A stretch of DNA of 64,000 bases. Source: Lentimicrobium sp. (GTDB lineage: Bacteria > Bacteroidota > Bacteroidia > Bacteroidales > Lentimicrobiaceae). Where the stretch lies: assembly GCA_024709105.1 (NCBI GenBank), contig JANJXJ010000150.1:1-64000 (forward strand). The letters are read 5' to 3'. Each line of letters begins with the position of its first letter. The first letter of the stretch is position 1. The notes beneath the pieces were generated by a model. It worked only from the letters and a program-made list of their open reading frames with translations, was not told where the DNA came from and did no database searches. Shown piece by piece: positions 28,407-37,123 of the stretch. The translations under genes and the position numbers were made by a program.

Positions 28407-29066
28407 CTATTGTGCAGCCTCTTCAGTAATTTTCTCAGAAACATCTTTTGTTTCTTCAGATTTTAATTCCTCATGATGAAAGAATTTCTTCTGAAAAATA
28501 ATCATGAGTAACACACCTGTTGTTATAGATGAATCAGCAAGGTTAAATACCGGTCTGAAAAACACAAAATCATTTCCGCCAAGCCAGGGAACCCACGAAG
28601 GATAATAGCCCTGGATAATGGGGAAATAAAGCATATCTACCACTTTTCCATGCAGAAAGGTGGCATATCCGCCTTCGTCAGGCAGAAACCTGGCTACTTC
28701 AAAATAATTGCTGCTGCTGAATAACATACCGTAAAAAGCACTATCAATCATGTTGCCCATTGCCCCGGCAAGTATAAGCGAAAGGCTTACCAACAGACCG
28801 GTGTGAACTTTTTTACGTGTGATCAGCCACAGGTAGTAAAATATACCTATAATGGCAATTATCCGGAAAATGCTAAGCGCCAGTTTGCCATATTCACCGG
28901 CAAACTCAAGGCCAAAAGCCATACCCGGATTTTCAGTAAAATGTATGATAAACCAGTCGCCCAGCACCTTAAACTCCTGTCCAAGGCTCATGTTGGTCTT
29001 AATCCAGAACTTCGAAACCTGATCTGCAATCAAAATCAGTGAAACGATAAGCAGTGATTTTTTCAA
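28407..29066 (-). CDS. lspA: Lipoprotein signal peptidase LspA (signal peptidase II)
   Basis: Inner-membrane aspartyl protease that cleaves the signal peptide of prolipoproteins. The 219-residue product has four membrane segments and both catalytic Asp motifs, GNMIDSAFYG and FNLADSSI. Also present are the family's ENPGMAFG and the opening ADQVSKFWI. The start is TTG: an in-frame stop lies 15 bases upstream and the next ATG would remove the first membrane segment. It is somewhat longer than the E. coli enzyme, mainly by an insert near 110-150 and a charged tail. It serves the many lipoproteins of this genome, several of which are in view. Confidence 0.95.
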   Translation of the reverse strand: MKKSLLIVSLILIADQVSKFWIKTNMSLGQEFKVLGDWFIIHFTENPGMAFGLEFAGEYGKLALSIFRIIAIIGIFYYLWLITRKKVHTGLLVSLSLILAGAMGNMIDSAFYGMLFSSSNYFEVARFLPDEGGYATFLHGKVVDMLYFPIIQGYYPSWVPWLGGNDFVFFRPVFNLADSSITTGVLLMIIFQKKFFHHEELKSEETKDVSEKITEEAAQ

Positions 29067-29112
29067 GGGTTGGGATATTTACCGGTAATGTTAAAAAAAA
29101 CGGATTTTAAAG

Positions 29113-29144
29113 GCACAAAAGAAGCCTCCCCGTTTTGGGGGAGG
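29113..29144 (-). terminator. Rho-independent terminator after the DksA-like gene
   Basis: On the minus strand CCTCCCC / GGGGAGG form a 7-bp stem (29138-29144 with 29125-29131) with a short A-rich loop, followed by a CTTCTTTTG tail. It separates the DksA-like gene from lspA. Confidence 0.8.
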
Positions 29145-29204
29145 TAAATCTGCTTTCTGCTGTGAGAGTGTCTATCCATATTGGTTAGTGCAATCTCCTG
29201 CAAA

Positions 29205-29591
29205 CTATTTGGGTTGATTCAGCTTTGCTTCAATGCTCAGGGTAGCATGGGGCACTATACGAAGCCTTTCTTTTGAGATAAGCTTGCCGGTTACCCTGCA
29301 AATACCATAAGTCTTGTTTTCAATACGAATCAGGGCATTTTCAAGGGCTTTGATGAACTTATCCTGTCTGGCGGCAAGCTTACTGTTTTCTTCCTTTGAG
29401 TTTACCTGATATCCTTCTTCAAGCACTTTAAAAGTGGGTGAAGTATCACTTATATCATGCTCATTGCTGTTGGCAAAGGCTTCTGTAAGCATTTTCAGGT
29501 CTTTGCGGGCTTTTTCAAGCTTGGCAAGAATAATTTGCCTGAATTCTTCCAGTTCCTCGTCCGAATAGCGGTTTTTTACATTCTCTTCCAT
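29205..29591 (-). CDS. TraR/DksA-family transcriptional regulator lacking the Cys4 finger
   Basis: Cytoplasmic protein of 128 residues, related to DksA, which binds in the RNA polymerase secondary channel. The N-terminal half is a coiled coil (about 10-75). The C-terminal part keeps the finger framework YGICRVTGKLISKERLRIVPHA, but only one cysteine remains, so no zinc can be held in the usual way. This degenerate form is common in Bacteroidota. The ribosome site AAGGAGG at about 29597-29603 is unusually strong for this window, suggesting high expression. It lies between ileS and lspA in the same direction. Confidence 0.9.
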   Translation of the reverse strand: MEENVKNRYSDEELEEFRQIILAKLEKARKDLKMLTEAFANSNEHDISDTSPTFKVLEEGYQVNSKEENSKLAARQDKFIKALENALIRIENKTYGICRVTGKLISKERLRIVPHATLSIEAKLNQPK

Positions 29592-29659
29592 GGTTTCCTC
29601 CTTTTCAATTGCCTGGTTGGTGGCGTGGTGGTTTAAATTTACTAAACAATGCCAACAGG

Positions 29660-32600
29660 TCAGTTCAGGCGTTCAACGCTGATTACAGCCTGAAGATCAT
29701 CGGCAAGCTCAACTTCGATGGGGTCGCCATGTGTAATCTGGTCAACCTGCTCAAGTTTCTCTGCCAGGGTCTCTGAACAAATATACAAATTATTATTAAT
29801 CAGAGCCTGCTCAAGGTTACTGTTTTTTACAATCTGTAACCTTATTTTGTCGGTAACTTCAAAGTCTTTGTCTTTTCGTATATTCTGAATGCGGTTAACC
29901 AGCTCACGGGCCAGCCCTTCGTCGCGCAGTTCAGGCGAAATGGTCACATCAAGCGCAACTGTAAGGCTGCCATCTGTTGCAACCACCCATCCGGGAATAT
30001 CTTCGGTGAGGATATCGGCATCGCCGGCAACAAGCTCAACAGTTTCCCCTTCTACGTGCAATAATAGTTTCCCGGCTGATTCGTATTCAGCAATCTCTTC
30101 CTGACCAATACCGGCAAGTACAACTGCAATTTGTTTCATCAGTTTGCCATAACGCGGACCCAGTGCTTTAAAATTAGGCTTTACTTTTTTTACAAGTATC
30201 CCCTGTCCGCTGATGTATTCTATGTCCTTGATATTAACTTCTGAAAGGATAAGATTCTTAACTGCATCAATTTGTTGCTGCTGCAGCTGATTGCTCACGG
30301 GCACCATAATGCGGCTGAGCGGCTGCCTTACTCTGATGCGGTGCTGTTTCCTTAAAGAAAGAACCATGCTCGAAATGCGCTGAGCAAGCTGCATGCGCTC
30401 CTCAAGTCCTTTGTCAATCAACCCGGGCATTGCCTTTACAAAATCTGCCAGATGAACAGATTTGGCAGTGCGTTTTCCGGTGATTCCATTCAGGTCAGTA
30501 AACAACCTGTCGCTGAAGAACGGTGCAATAGGTGCCGAAAGTACAGAAATGGCCTCAAGGCAGGTATAAAGGGTTTGATATGCCGAAATTTTATCGGTGG
30601 AATACTCCCCTTTCCAGAACCTGCGCCTTGACAATCTTACATACCAGTTGCTGAGGTGCGCATCAACAAAGTCGGCTATTGCACGACCTGCTTTGGTCGG
30701 CTCATAATCTTCGTAGTAGCTGTCGACAGACTGTATCAGACTGTTCAGTTCTGACAGAATCCAACGGTCAATTTCAGGCCTCTCGTTGTATTGTACCTCA
30801 GGTTCGCTGTAGGTAAATCCGTCAATGTTGGCATATAACGAGAAGAAGCTATAGGTATTGTAGAGTGTTCCGAAGAATTTACGCTGTACCTCTCCTACTC
30901 CTTCCAGGTCAAATTTCAGGTTATCCCAGGGCTGGGCATTGGTTATCATGTACCAGCGGGTCGCATCGGGACCGTATTTTTCAATGGTAGTAAACGGGTC
31001 TATTGCATTGCCAAGACGTTTCGACATCTTGTTCCCATTTTTATCCAGCACCAGTCCGTTGGAAATAACAGTTTTAAACGACACTGAATCAAAAACCATG
31101 GTGGCAATGGCATGCAGGGTAAAAAACCAGCCACGGGTCTGATCAACACCTTCTGCAATAAAGTCGGCAGGGAAATATTTATCTAAAGTTTCCTTGTTCT
31201 CGAATGGGTAATGAAACTGTGCAAAAGGCATGGCACCTGAGTCGAACCAAACATCAATAAGATCTGTTTCGCGATGCATGGGTTTACCCGATGCTGAAAC
31301 AAGAATGATGTCGTCAACATAGGGGCGGTGCAGGTCGAAAGAGCTGTAATTCTCATCTGAGTTATCGCCAGGGACAAATTTTTCCAGCGGATTGGTTTTC
31401 ATAAACCCGGCAGCCAGTGATTTTTCAATCTCTGACTTAAGCTGGGCAACCGACGAAATACAGATTTCTTCAGTTTTATCTTCGCTCATCCATATGGGCA
31501 GAGGAGTTCCCCAGTAACGGGAACGGCTCAGGTTCCAGTCAACCAGATTTTCGAGCCAGTTACCAAAACGGCCGGTTCCGGTGGCTTCGGGCTTCCAGTT
31601 GATGGTTTTATTCAGCCCAAGCATCTTTTCGCGGTAAGCTGTGGTACGGATAAACCAGCTGTCGAGCGGATAATAAAGTATAGGTTTGTCGGTTCTCCAG
31701 CAATGCGGATAGGAGTGCTCGTACTTCTCAGTTTTGAAGGCTTTGTTTTCTTTTTTGAGCTTAACAATAATGTCAATATCCACATTGTCTTCGCGGGCAG
31801 GATCGTAATCGGCTGCATATTCAGCCTTTACATAACGACCGGCAAATTCACCCATTTCTTCAGTAAACCTTCCCTGACGGTCAACCAGGGTAAGCGCTCC
31901 GATTCCGTTTTGTTTTGCAACCTTAAAGTCGTCAGCTCCAAAACTCGGGGCGATGTGCACGATTCCTGTACCATCTTCGGTGGTAACAAAATCGCCTGTT
32001 ACCACTCTGAAAGCATCACCTTCGGCAGGCTGGGCGTAGGGAAGCAACTGTTCATAACGAATACCTTCAAGTTCACTGCCTTTAAAGCTGCCGTCTGTTT
32101 CGAAAGGAATGGCTTTTTGTCCTTGTTCGTATTCACTAAGTTTCAGCTCTGCGTTCTTTTCGGGGAAATATTTACCAAAAAGATCTTTGGCCAGAATAAC
32201 TGTTACCGGCAGACCAGTATAGGGATTAAAGGTTTTAACTTTCAGGTATTCAATGTCTTTGCCCACAGCCAGTGCAGTATTGCTTGGCAAAGTCCATGGG
32301 GTAGTTGTCCAGGCAAGGAAGAACAAATCTCCGTGAAGGTTGCTGAATAATTTCTCAGACAATTCGTTACGAACCACCTTAAACTGAGCCACCACCGTGT
32401 TGTCCTTAACATCGCGGTAACATCCGGGCTGGTTCAGCTCATGTGTGCTTAATCCGGTGCCGGCAGCAGGAGAAAAAGGCTGAATGGTGTAACCTTTATA
32501 AAGCAGGCCTTTTTCGTATAGTTTCGACAACAGAAACCAGATACTTTCCATGTATTTGTTATCGAAAGTAATGTAAGGATGGTCAAGGTCAACCCAATAA

Positions 32601-33019
32601 CCAATCTTGCGGGTAAGGTCATCCCACATATCCTTATACTTCATTACCTCTTTGCGGCAAGCCTTGTTGTATTCGTCAACCGATATTTTTTTCCCTATGT
32701 CTTCTTTGGTTATACCAAGGGTTTTTTCAACTGCAATTTCAATAGGCAAACCATGTGTGTCCCATCCAGCTTTTCGGTTTACCAGAAAACCTTTCATGGT
32801 TTTGTAGCGACAGAAAATGTCCTTGATAGCCCTGGCCATAACATGATGGATACCAGGCGTACCGTTGGCAGAAGGGGGTCCTTCGTAAAAGATATAAGGT
32901 TCACTTGCGCTTCTTATATCGAGGCTTTGCTGAAATACATTTTCCTCTTCCCAGCTTTTGAGCACTTCATTGCCAATAGCTGTGAGGTTAAGTTGCTTAT
33001 ATTCAGGATATTTCTTCAT
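29660..33019 (-). CDS. ileS: Isoleucyl-tRNA synthetase
   Basis: Class I synthetase of about 1119 residues that charges tRNA-Ile, with CP1 editing of valine. The start is placed at the ATG ending at 33019, preceded by ACAGGAGAA; an upstream frame extension to 33091 is not needed. Motifs are PPSANGTPGIHHVMARAIKD (HIGH region), WTTTPWTLPSNTALAVG in the editing domain, GWDTHGLPIE and NKMSKRLGNAIDP (KMSKS loop). The long C-terminal half contains the anticodon-binding domain (about 680-850) and an extended tail. The length and lack of a C-terminal zinc site fit the long, eukaryote-like IleS type that is usual in Bacteroidota. Confidence 0.97.
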   Translation of the reverse strand: MKKYPEYKQLNLTAIGNEVLKSWEEENVFQQSLDIRSASEPYIFYEGPPSANGTPGIHHVMARAIKDIFCRYKTMKGFLVNRKAGWDTHGLPIEIAVEKTLGITKEDIGKKISVDEYNKACRKEVMKYKDMWDDLTRKIGYWVDLDHPYITFDNKYMESIWFLLSKLYEKGLLYKGYTIQPFSPAAGTGLSTHELNQPGCYRDVKDNTVVAQFKVVRNELSEKLFSNLHGDLFFLAWTTTPWTLPSNTALAVGKDIEYLKVKTFNPYTGLPVTVILAKDLFGKYFPEKNAELKLSEYEQGQKAIPFETDGSFKGSELEGIRYEQLLPYAQPAEGDAFRVVTGDFVTTEDGTGIVHIAPSFGADDFKVAKQNGIGALTLVDRQGRFTEEMGEFAGRYVKAEYAADYDPAREDNVDIDIIVKLKKENKAFKTEKYEHSYPHCWRTDKPILYYPLDSWFIRTTAYREKMLGLNKTINWKPEATGTGRFGNWLENLVDWNLSRSRYWGTPLPIWMSEDKTEEICISSVAQLKSEIEKSLAAGFMKTNPLEKFVPGDNSDENYSSFDLHRPYVDDIILVSASGKPMHRETDLIDVWFDSGAMPFAQFHYPFENKETLDKYFPADFIAEGVDQTRGWFFTLHAIATMVFDSVSFKTVISNGLVLDKNGNKMSKRLGNAIDPFTTIEKYGPDATRWYMITNAQPWDNLKFDLEGVGEVQRKFFGTLYNTYSFFSLYANIDGFTYSEPEVQYNERPEIDRWILSELNSLIQSVDSYYEDYEPTKAGRAIADFVDAHLSNWYVRLSRRRFWKGEYSTDKISAYQTLYTCLEAISVLSAPIAPFFSDRLFTDLNGITGKRTAKSVHLADFVKAMPGLIDKGLEERMQLAQRISSMVLSLRKQHRIRVRQPLSRIMVPVSNQLQQQQIDAVKNLILSEVNIKDIEYISGQGILVKKVKPNFKALGPRYGKLMKQIAVVLAGIGQEEIAEYESAGKLLLHVEGETVELVAGDADILTEDIPGWVVATDGSLTVALDVTISPELRDEGLARELVNRIQNIRKDKDFEVTDKIRLQIVKNSNLEQALINNNLYICSETLAEKLEQVDQITHGDPIEVELADDLQAVISVERLN

Positions 33020-33058
33020 TAATTCTCCTGTAGATTTAGGCTGTTTGTAAAAGAGGTG

Positions 33059-33066
33059 CAAAATTA
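33059..33066 (-). promoter_or_regulatory. Candidate -7 box for ileS
   Basis: TAATTTTG on the minus strand matches TAnnTTTG and lies about 40 bases before the ileS start. A weak ATTG (33089-33092, minus strand) lies 22 bases further upstream. Confidence 0.4.
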
Positions 33067-33252
33067 TGAAAAATCCCTGAGTTTTAGGCAATAATAAGGT
33101 TTATGTTTGGCAACAGCCCGAAATAAATACCGGAACAAGGTTGGGTACAAACCTCAACCGTGCTGTTCAAAAACACAAAACACCTGTCAAACCCATTTAC
33201 CTGATATAAATACGGGCTTAACAAGGCTTTTGTAAAAGGCCGGAAAATTTCC

Positions 33253-34428
33253 CTACATCAGTTTCTGGTACATCTGCCACCAGCGGTCGGGGATTTCGTT
33301 ATCGCAGGCTGTCTGGTAATCGTGATAGGTGCAGGGAACAATAAAGTGGCTGGAATACTTTTTCTGATTGTCGGGGCCGCATATTACTTCCATCCACCAG
33401 CGGTCGGTTTTACGGCTTTTCAGAAATACAATTCCATCGGCAAAATCAGCAACTGGAACAATGTATCTGATAAAATTTTCAGGATCACGACCGGGAATGT
33501 CACTTTTGCGTGAATTATACCCTTCAAATACATACCATATCATTTCAGCAAGCAGGTAGGCAGTAATACCCGACCTGTCGAAAGAAGGATTGTATTCAAA
33601 AAAACCAATGGAAGAAAGTTTATCGCTCATGGCTGCATAGCGCACCAGCTGACAAGCCTGATCGCCGGTAAAACCATTGGGTGAAGCATTGGCGTTGCCG
33701 GGAGCATCAGCAGCCCTGATGGCTCCGATATCAAAAGTAACCAGATCAGCATTGCGCAGCAGAGGTTCGGCTTCGCGCAGGTCAGCAGTGAGCATTCCCA
33801 GACGGGTGATGTCAAACAACAACTTTTTCATTAAATCAACCGCCGGCTGATCTACAAAATAAGTTTGATAACCAAGATTTGAATAATTAAACAGGAAATT
33901 GGGCTTTTGCATGATGATCCGGCTGAGATAGGTACCAGAATTGAGTTCCTGCTGAGTTTCACCCAAATCAAACCTCGAATCAACTGAAGCCATGTTAATA
34001 ATCTGTTCAAGTTTTTCATACGCCTTGTACATGGCAAATGTAAGGTCCTGACCACCACCAATAATTACAGGCAATATTCTGTTGGCTGCAAGGTATTCAA
34101 CAGTGGCTGTAAGCGCAAAGTAAGTGTCTTCGATGGTAAACCCGCTTCTGATATTGCCCAGGTCAGCTATTTTACAATTCCATGATCCGGGAAAAAGGCT
34201 GTAGAGGTAACGCCTTACTTCGTCAGGAGCATGGGCACAACCGGCATTGCCTGTGGCCGATCTGTCTTCTTTAACACCGATCAGAGCTATTTCCATCTCA
34301 GATGCATCAGGAAAGCCGGATGCAAGCGTATGAATTACCATATTTTGCCGCATCCGGGGATGTGGTTTACTGTCATTATCAGATAGAAGTTCCTCTGAAA
34401 CAGGATCAAAGTATAAAGCTATTTCCAT
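33253..34428 (-). CDS. Arginase/formimidoylglutamase-fold protein with lost metal ligands (probable pseudoenzyme)
   Basis: A 391-residue cytoplasmic protein with the ureohydrolase fold, usually annotated as formimidoylglutamase in Bacteroidota. The three metal-binding signatures are recognisable but altered. GGGxH is GGGQD (His to Gln, near 122). DAHxD is DSRFD (His to Arg, near 150). SFDIDxxDP is TFDIGAIRA (second Asp to Gly). Half of the usual manganese ligands are therefore gone, and ordinary arginase or formimidoylglutamase chemistry is unlikely. The rest of the fold is intact, including DAPGNANASPNGF after the third motif. It lies after topA, separated by a terminator, and before ileS. 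Regulatory or binding function is inference. Confidence 0.85.
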   Translation of the reverse strand: MEIALYFDPVSEELLSDNDSKPHPRMRQNMVIHTLASGFPDASEMEIALIGVKEDRSATGNAGCAHAPDEVRRYLYSLFPGSWNCKIADLGNIRSGFTIEDTYFALTATVEYLAANRILPVIIGGGQDLTFAMYKAYEKLEQIINMASVDSRFDLGETQQELNSGTYLSRIIMQKPNFLFNYSNLGYQTYFVDQPAVDLMKKLLFDITRLGMLTADLREAEPLLRNADLVTFDIGAIRAADAPGNANASPNGFTGDQACQLVRYAAMSDKLSSIGFFEYNPSFDRSGITAYLLAEMIWYVFEGYNSRKSDIPGRDPENFIRYIVPVADFADGIVFLKSRKTDRWWMEVICGPDNQKKYSSHFIVPCTYHDYQTACDNEIPDRWWQMYQKLM

Positions 34429-34482
34429 GTAAGCATGTTGATTTTTCGGAATTCAAACCTATTGCTTTTTCGCGAGAAATAC

Positions 34483-34512
34483 AAAAAAAAGCGCCAACTC
34501 TGAAGCCGGCGC
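34483..34512 (-). terminator. Rho-independent terminator after topA
   Basis: On the minus strand GCGCC / GGCGC (with extra inner pairs) closes a loop containing CTTCAGAG and is followed by eight T. It begins 21 bases past the topA stop, so the arginase-like gene needs its own promoter. Confidence 0.88.
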
Positions 34513-34533
34513 ATTTTGTAATTAATAAAACAG

Positions 34534-36864
34534 TTACTTCTTTCTGAATTTTGGTTTACCGGCCGGCTTTGGATTAGCATCGGCTTCTTTGGCAATCTGC
34601 ATACATTCTTCGTAGGTGAGTGATGCGGGATCTTTGCCTTTAGGTATTTTATAATTATTTTTACCTATGGCAAAGTATGGGCCATACCGGCCATTGAGCA
34701 CCTGTAAATCAGCATTTTCAGGAAATTCCTTAATAATGCGTTCCGATTCCTTCTTGCGTTTTTCCTCAATCAGTTGTATTGCTCTTTCTGCATCAATGGT
34801 CGCGGGATTGTCAGTTTTGGCAAGTGAGTAAAAAGCTGATTTATGCTTCACGTAAGGACCAAATCTGCCAATGGCTACGGTCAATTCCGAACCTTCATAT
34901 TCTCCGATACTTCTTGGAAAATCAAAAAGTTTCAGGGCTTCCTCCAGCGAAAGGGTTTCAATGCTTTGTCCCTTTTTAAGGCTGGCAAATTTTGGCTTTT
35001 CTTCATCTTCCGATTCACCTATCTGAACCATCGGCCCAAACCTGCCAATTTTTACATAAATATTTTTACCAGATTCGGGGTCGGTTCCCAATAATCTTTC
35101 ACCTTTCACTTTGTCTGACTTCTCGAGGGTTTCCTTCACCTGTTTGGCAAACGGATAATAAAACTCCCTGATCATCTGATTCCAAACCTTCTGTCCCTGT
35201 GCAATTTCGTCGAACTCCTTTTCTACATTGGCTGTAAAATTATAGTCGAGAATATTCATAAAATACTGCATCAGAAAATTAGTAACCAAACTTCCTATAT
35301 CGGTCGGAAACAGTTTACTTTTTTCCTGTCCGGTATTTTCGGTTTTAAGCTGTTCGCTGATTTTATCGGCTTTGAGCTTCAGCTGATGAAATTCGCGTTG
35401 TACCCCGGGCCGGTCTTCTTTCACCACATATTCGCGTTTCTGAATGGTTGAAATGGTGGGTGCGTAAGTTGAAGGACGGCCAATGCCAAGTTCTTCAAGC
35501 TTTTTTACCAGACTGGCTTCAGTGTAACGGGGAGGTTGCTGCGAAAACTTTTGTGTGGCCAGCATTTCAACCAGGTTCAGTTTCTGACCCTTTGCCAGTG
35601 GTGGCAGCATACCTTCGGTTTCGTCCTGATTGTCGTCGTCGGTTGACTCAAGATAAACTTTAAGAAAACCGTCGAACCTGATAACCTCACCTTTGGCAAC
35701 AAATTTTTCATGGTTGGTTGAAATGCCGATAGAAACAGTTGTACGTTCCAGTTCGGCATCGCTCATTTGCGAAGCAATGGTGCGTTTCCAGATAAGATCA
35801 TACAATTTTTGCTGTGAGGCATCTCCGGATATTTCGCGGTTATTCATATAGGTAGGCCTGATGGCTTCGTGAGCCTCCTGTGCACCTTTTGATTTAGTTG
35901 CGTATTGCCTGGTTTTAACATATTTTTCGCCAAAAGTTGATAAAATCTCATCTTTTGCCTGGTTTATTGCAGTTTGCGACAGGTTCACTGAATCTGTACG
36001 CATATAGGTAATTTTTCCGGCTTCGTATAGCTGCTGAGCTACCAGCATGGTTTTGGCAACCGAAAATCCTAATTTACGGCTGGCTTCCTGCTGAAGTGTT
36101 GAGGTGGTAAAAGGAGGTGCGGGTGACTTTTTCGCCGGTTTTGTTTCAATATCGTTTACTGTATATACCGCTCCAAGACAGGATTTCAGGAATTCCATTG
36201 CCCCTGGTTTTTCAGGGAAACGTTTGCTGAGCTCGGCTGCAATTCTGGCTTTCCCGTCATCACCGGGTATGGTAAAGGTTGCAGTTACCCGGTATGCATA
36301 AGTACTTACAAATGACTTGATTTCCTCCTCGCGTTCCACAATCAGGCGCACAGCAACCGACTGAACACGTCCGGCTGACAGTGCAGGCTTAACTTTGCGC
36401 CATAAAACAGGAGATATCTCAAATCCTACCAAACGGTCGAGTACACGGCGGGCCTGTTGTGCATCTACCAGATTCTTGTCAATTCCACGGGGATGATTGA
36501 TGGCATCCTGAATTGCAGATTTGGTAATTTCGTGAAAAACAATGCGTTTCGTTTTCTCCGGACTCAAATTCAGCGTTTCAGACAGATGCCAGGAAATGGC
36601 TTCTCCTTCGCGGTCTTCATCGGAAGCCAGCCAAACCATTTCGGCATCTCCGGCCAGTTTCTTCAACTCTTTGATCACCTTTACCTTATCCGAAGAGATT
36701 TCGTACTGAGGTGCAAAATCCTTCTCAATATCCACCCCAAGTTGCTTTTTGGAAAGATCTCTTACATGTCCGAAACTGGATTTAACCATGTAATCCTTAC
36801 CCAGAAATCCTTCGATAGTTTTGGCTTTGGCCGGTGACTCAACAATAACAAGATTTTTAATCAT
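34534..36864 (-). CDS. topA: DNA topoisomerase I
   Basis: Type IA topoisomerase of 776 residues that relaxes negative supercoils. The start is taken at the ATG ending at 36864; a GTG two codons upstream is also in frame. The Toprim domain opens with KNLVIVESPAKAKTIEGFLG and holds the acidic DEDREGEAISWH motif. The catalytic tyrosine is in GKITYMRTDSVNLS near residue 290. The C-terminal third has no Cys4 zinc fingers. Instead it carries repeated short domains with the motif GRFGP or GRYGP at four places (about 605, 660, 665 and 735) and a basic tail KPAGKPKFRKK. This finger-free layout is common in Bacteroidota. Confidence 0.97.
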   Translation of the reverse strand: MIKNLVIVESPAKAKTIEGFLGKDYMVKSSFGHVRDLSKKQLGVDIEKDFAPQYEISSDKVKVIKELKKLAGDAEMVWLASDEDREGEAISWHLSETLNLSPEKTKRIVFHEITKSAIQDAINHPRGIDKNLVDAQQARRVLDRLVGFEISPVLWRKVKPALSAGRVQSVAVRLIVEREEEIKSFVSTYAYRVTATFTIPGDDGKARIAAELSKRFPEKPGAMEFLKSCLGAVYTVNDIETKPAKKSPAPPFTTSTLQQEASRKLGFSVAKTMLVAQQLYEAGKITYMRTDSVNLSQTAINQAKDEILSTFGEKYVKTRQYATKSKGAQEAHEAIRPTYMNNREISGDASQQKLYDLIWKRTIASQMSDAELERTTVSIGISTNHEKFVAKGEVIRFDGFLKVYLESTDDDNQDETEGMLPPLAKGQKLNLVEMLATQKFSQQPPRYTEASLVKKLEELGIGRPSTYAPTISTIQKREYVVKEDRPGVQREFHQLKLKADKISEQLKTENTGQEKSKLFPTDIGSLVTNFLMQYFMNILDYNFTANVEKEFDEIAQGQKVWNQMIREFYYPFAKQVKETLEKSDKVKGERLLGTDPESGKNIYVKIGRFGPMVQIGESEDEEKPKFASLKKGQSIETLSLEEALKLFDFPRSIGEYEGSELTVAIGRFGPYVKHKSAFYSLAKTDNPATIDAERAIQLIEEKRKKESERIIKEFPENADLQVLNGRYGPYFAIGKNNYKIPKGKDPASLTYEECMQIAKEADANPKPAGKPKFRKK

Positions 36865-37013
36865 ACGCACTGATCGCTTTTCCGAATTATATGTTTATCA
36901 AAGCTTTTGCTTCAAAAATGTCTGCAAAGTAACGCAATAAAAGTTAAACCTCGTCCAAATTTTCTGATTTTTATTTACAACAATTTATAAATGAGGGGGT
37001 TTAAAAAATGCTG

Positions 37014-37021
37014 TATTTTTG
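37014..37021 (+). promoter_or_regulatory. Candidate -7 box for miaB
   Basis: TATTTTTG matches TAnnTTTG and lies about 100 bases before the miaB ATG. No good -33 element is visible. The 260-base gap between the divergent topA and miaB starts holds nothing else that I can identify. Confidence 0.45.
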
Positions 37022-37123
37022 CAAGCCGATTTAAAACTGCAAAAGCAATAAAAGTTCCTGACTTTGTAAACATTGTCTGATTGAACTCTTACTCTGCAAA
37101 ACTGAAAAAATCAATACAGAAAA

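Noticed and set aside
31703-32350. Plus-strand open frame of about 215 codons
   Set aside because: It lies entirely antisense to ileS, which has clear synthetase motifs in the other frame; the composition is that of a chance reverse frame.
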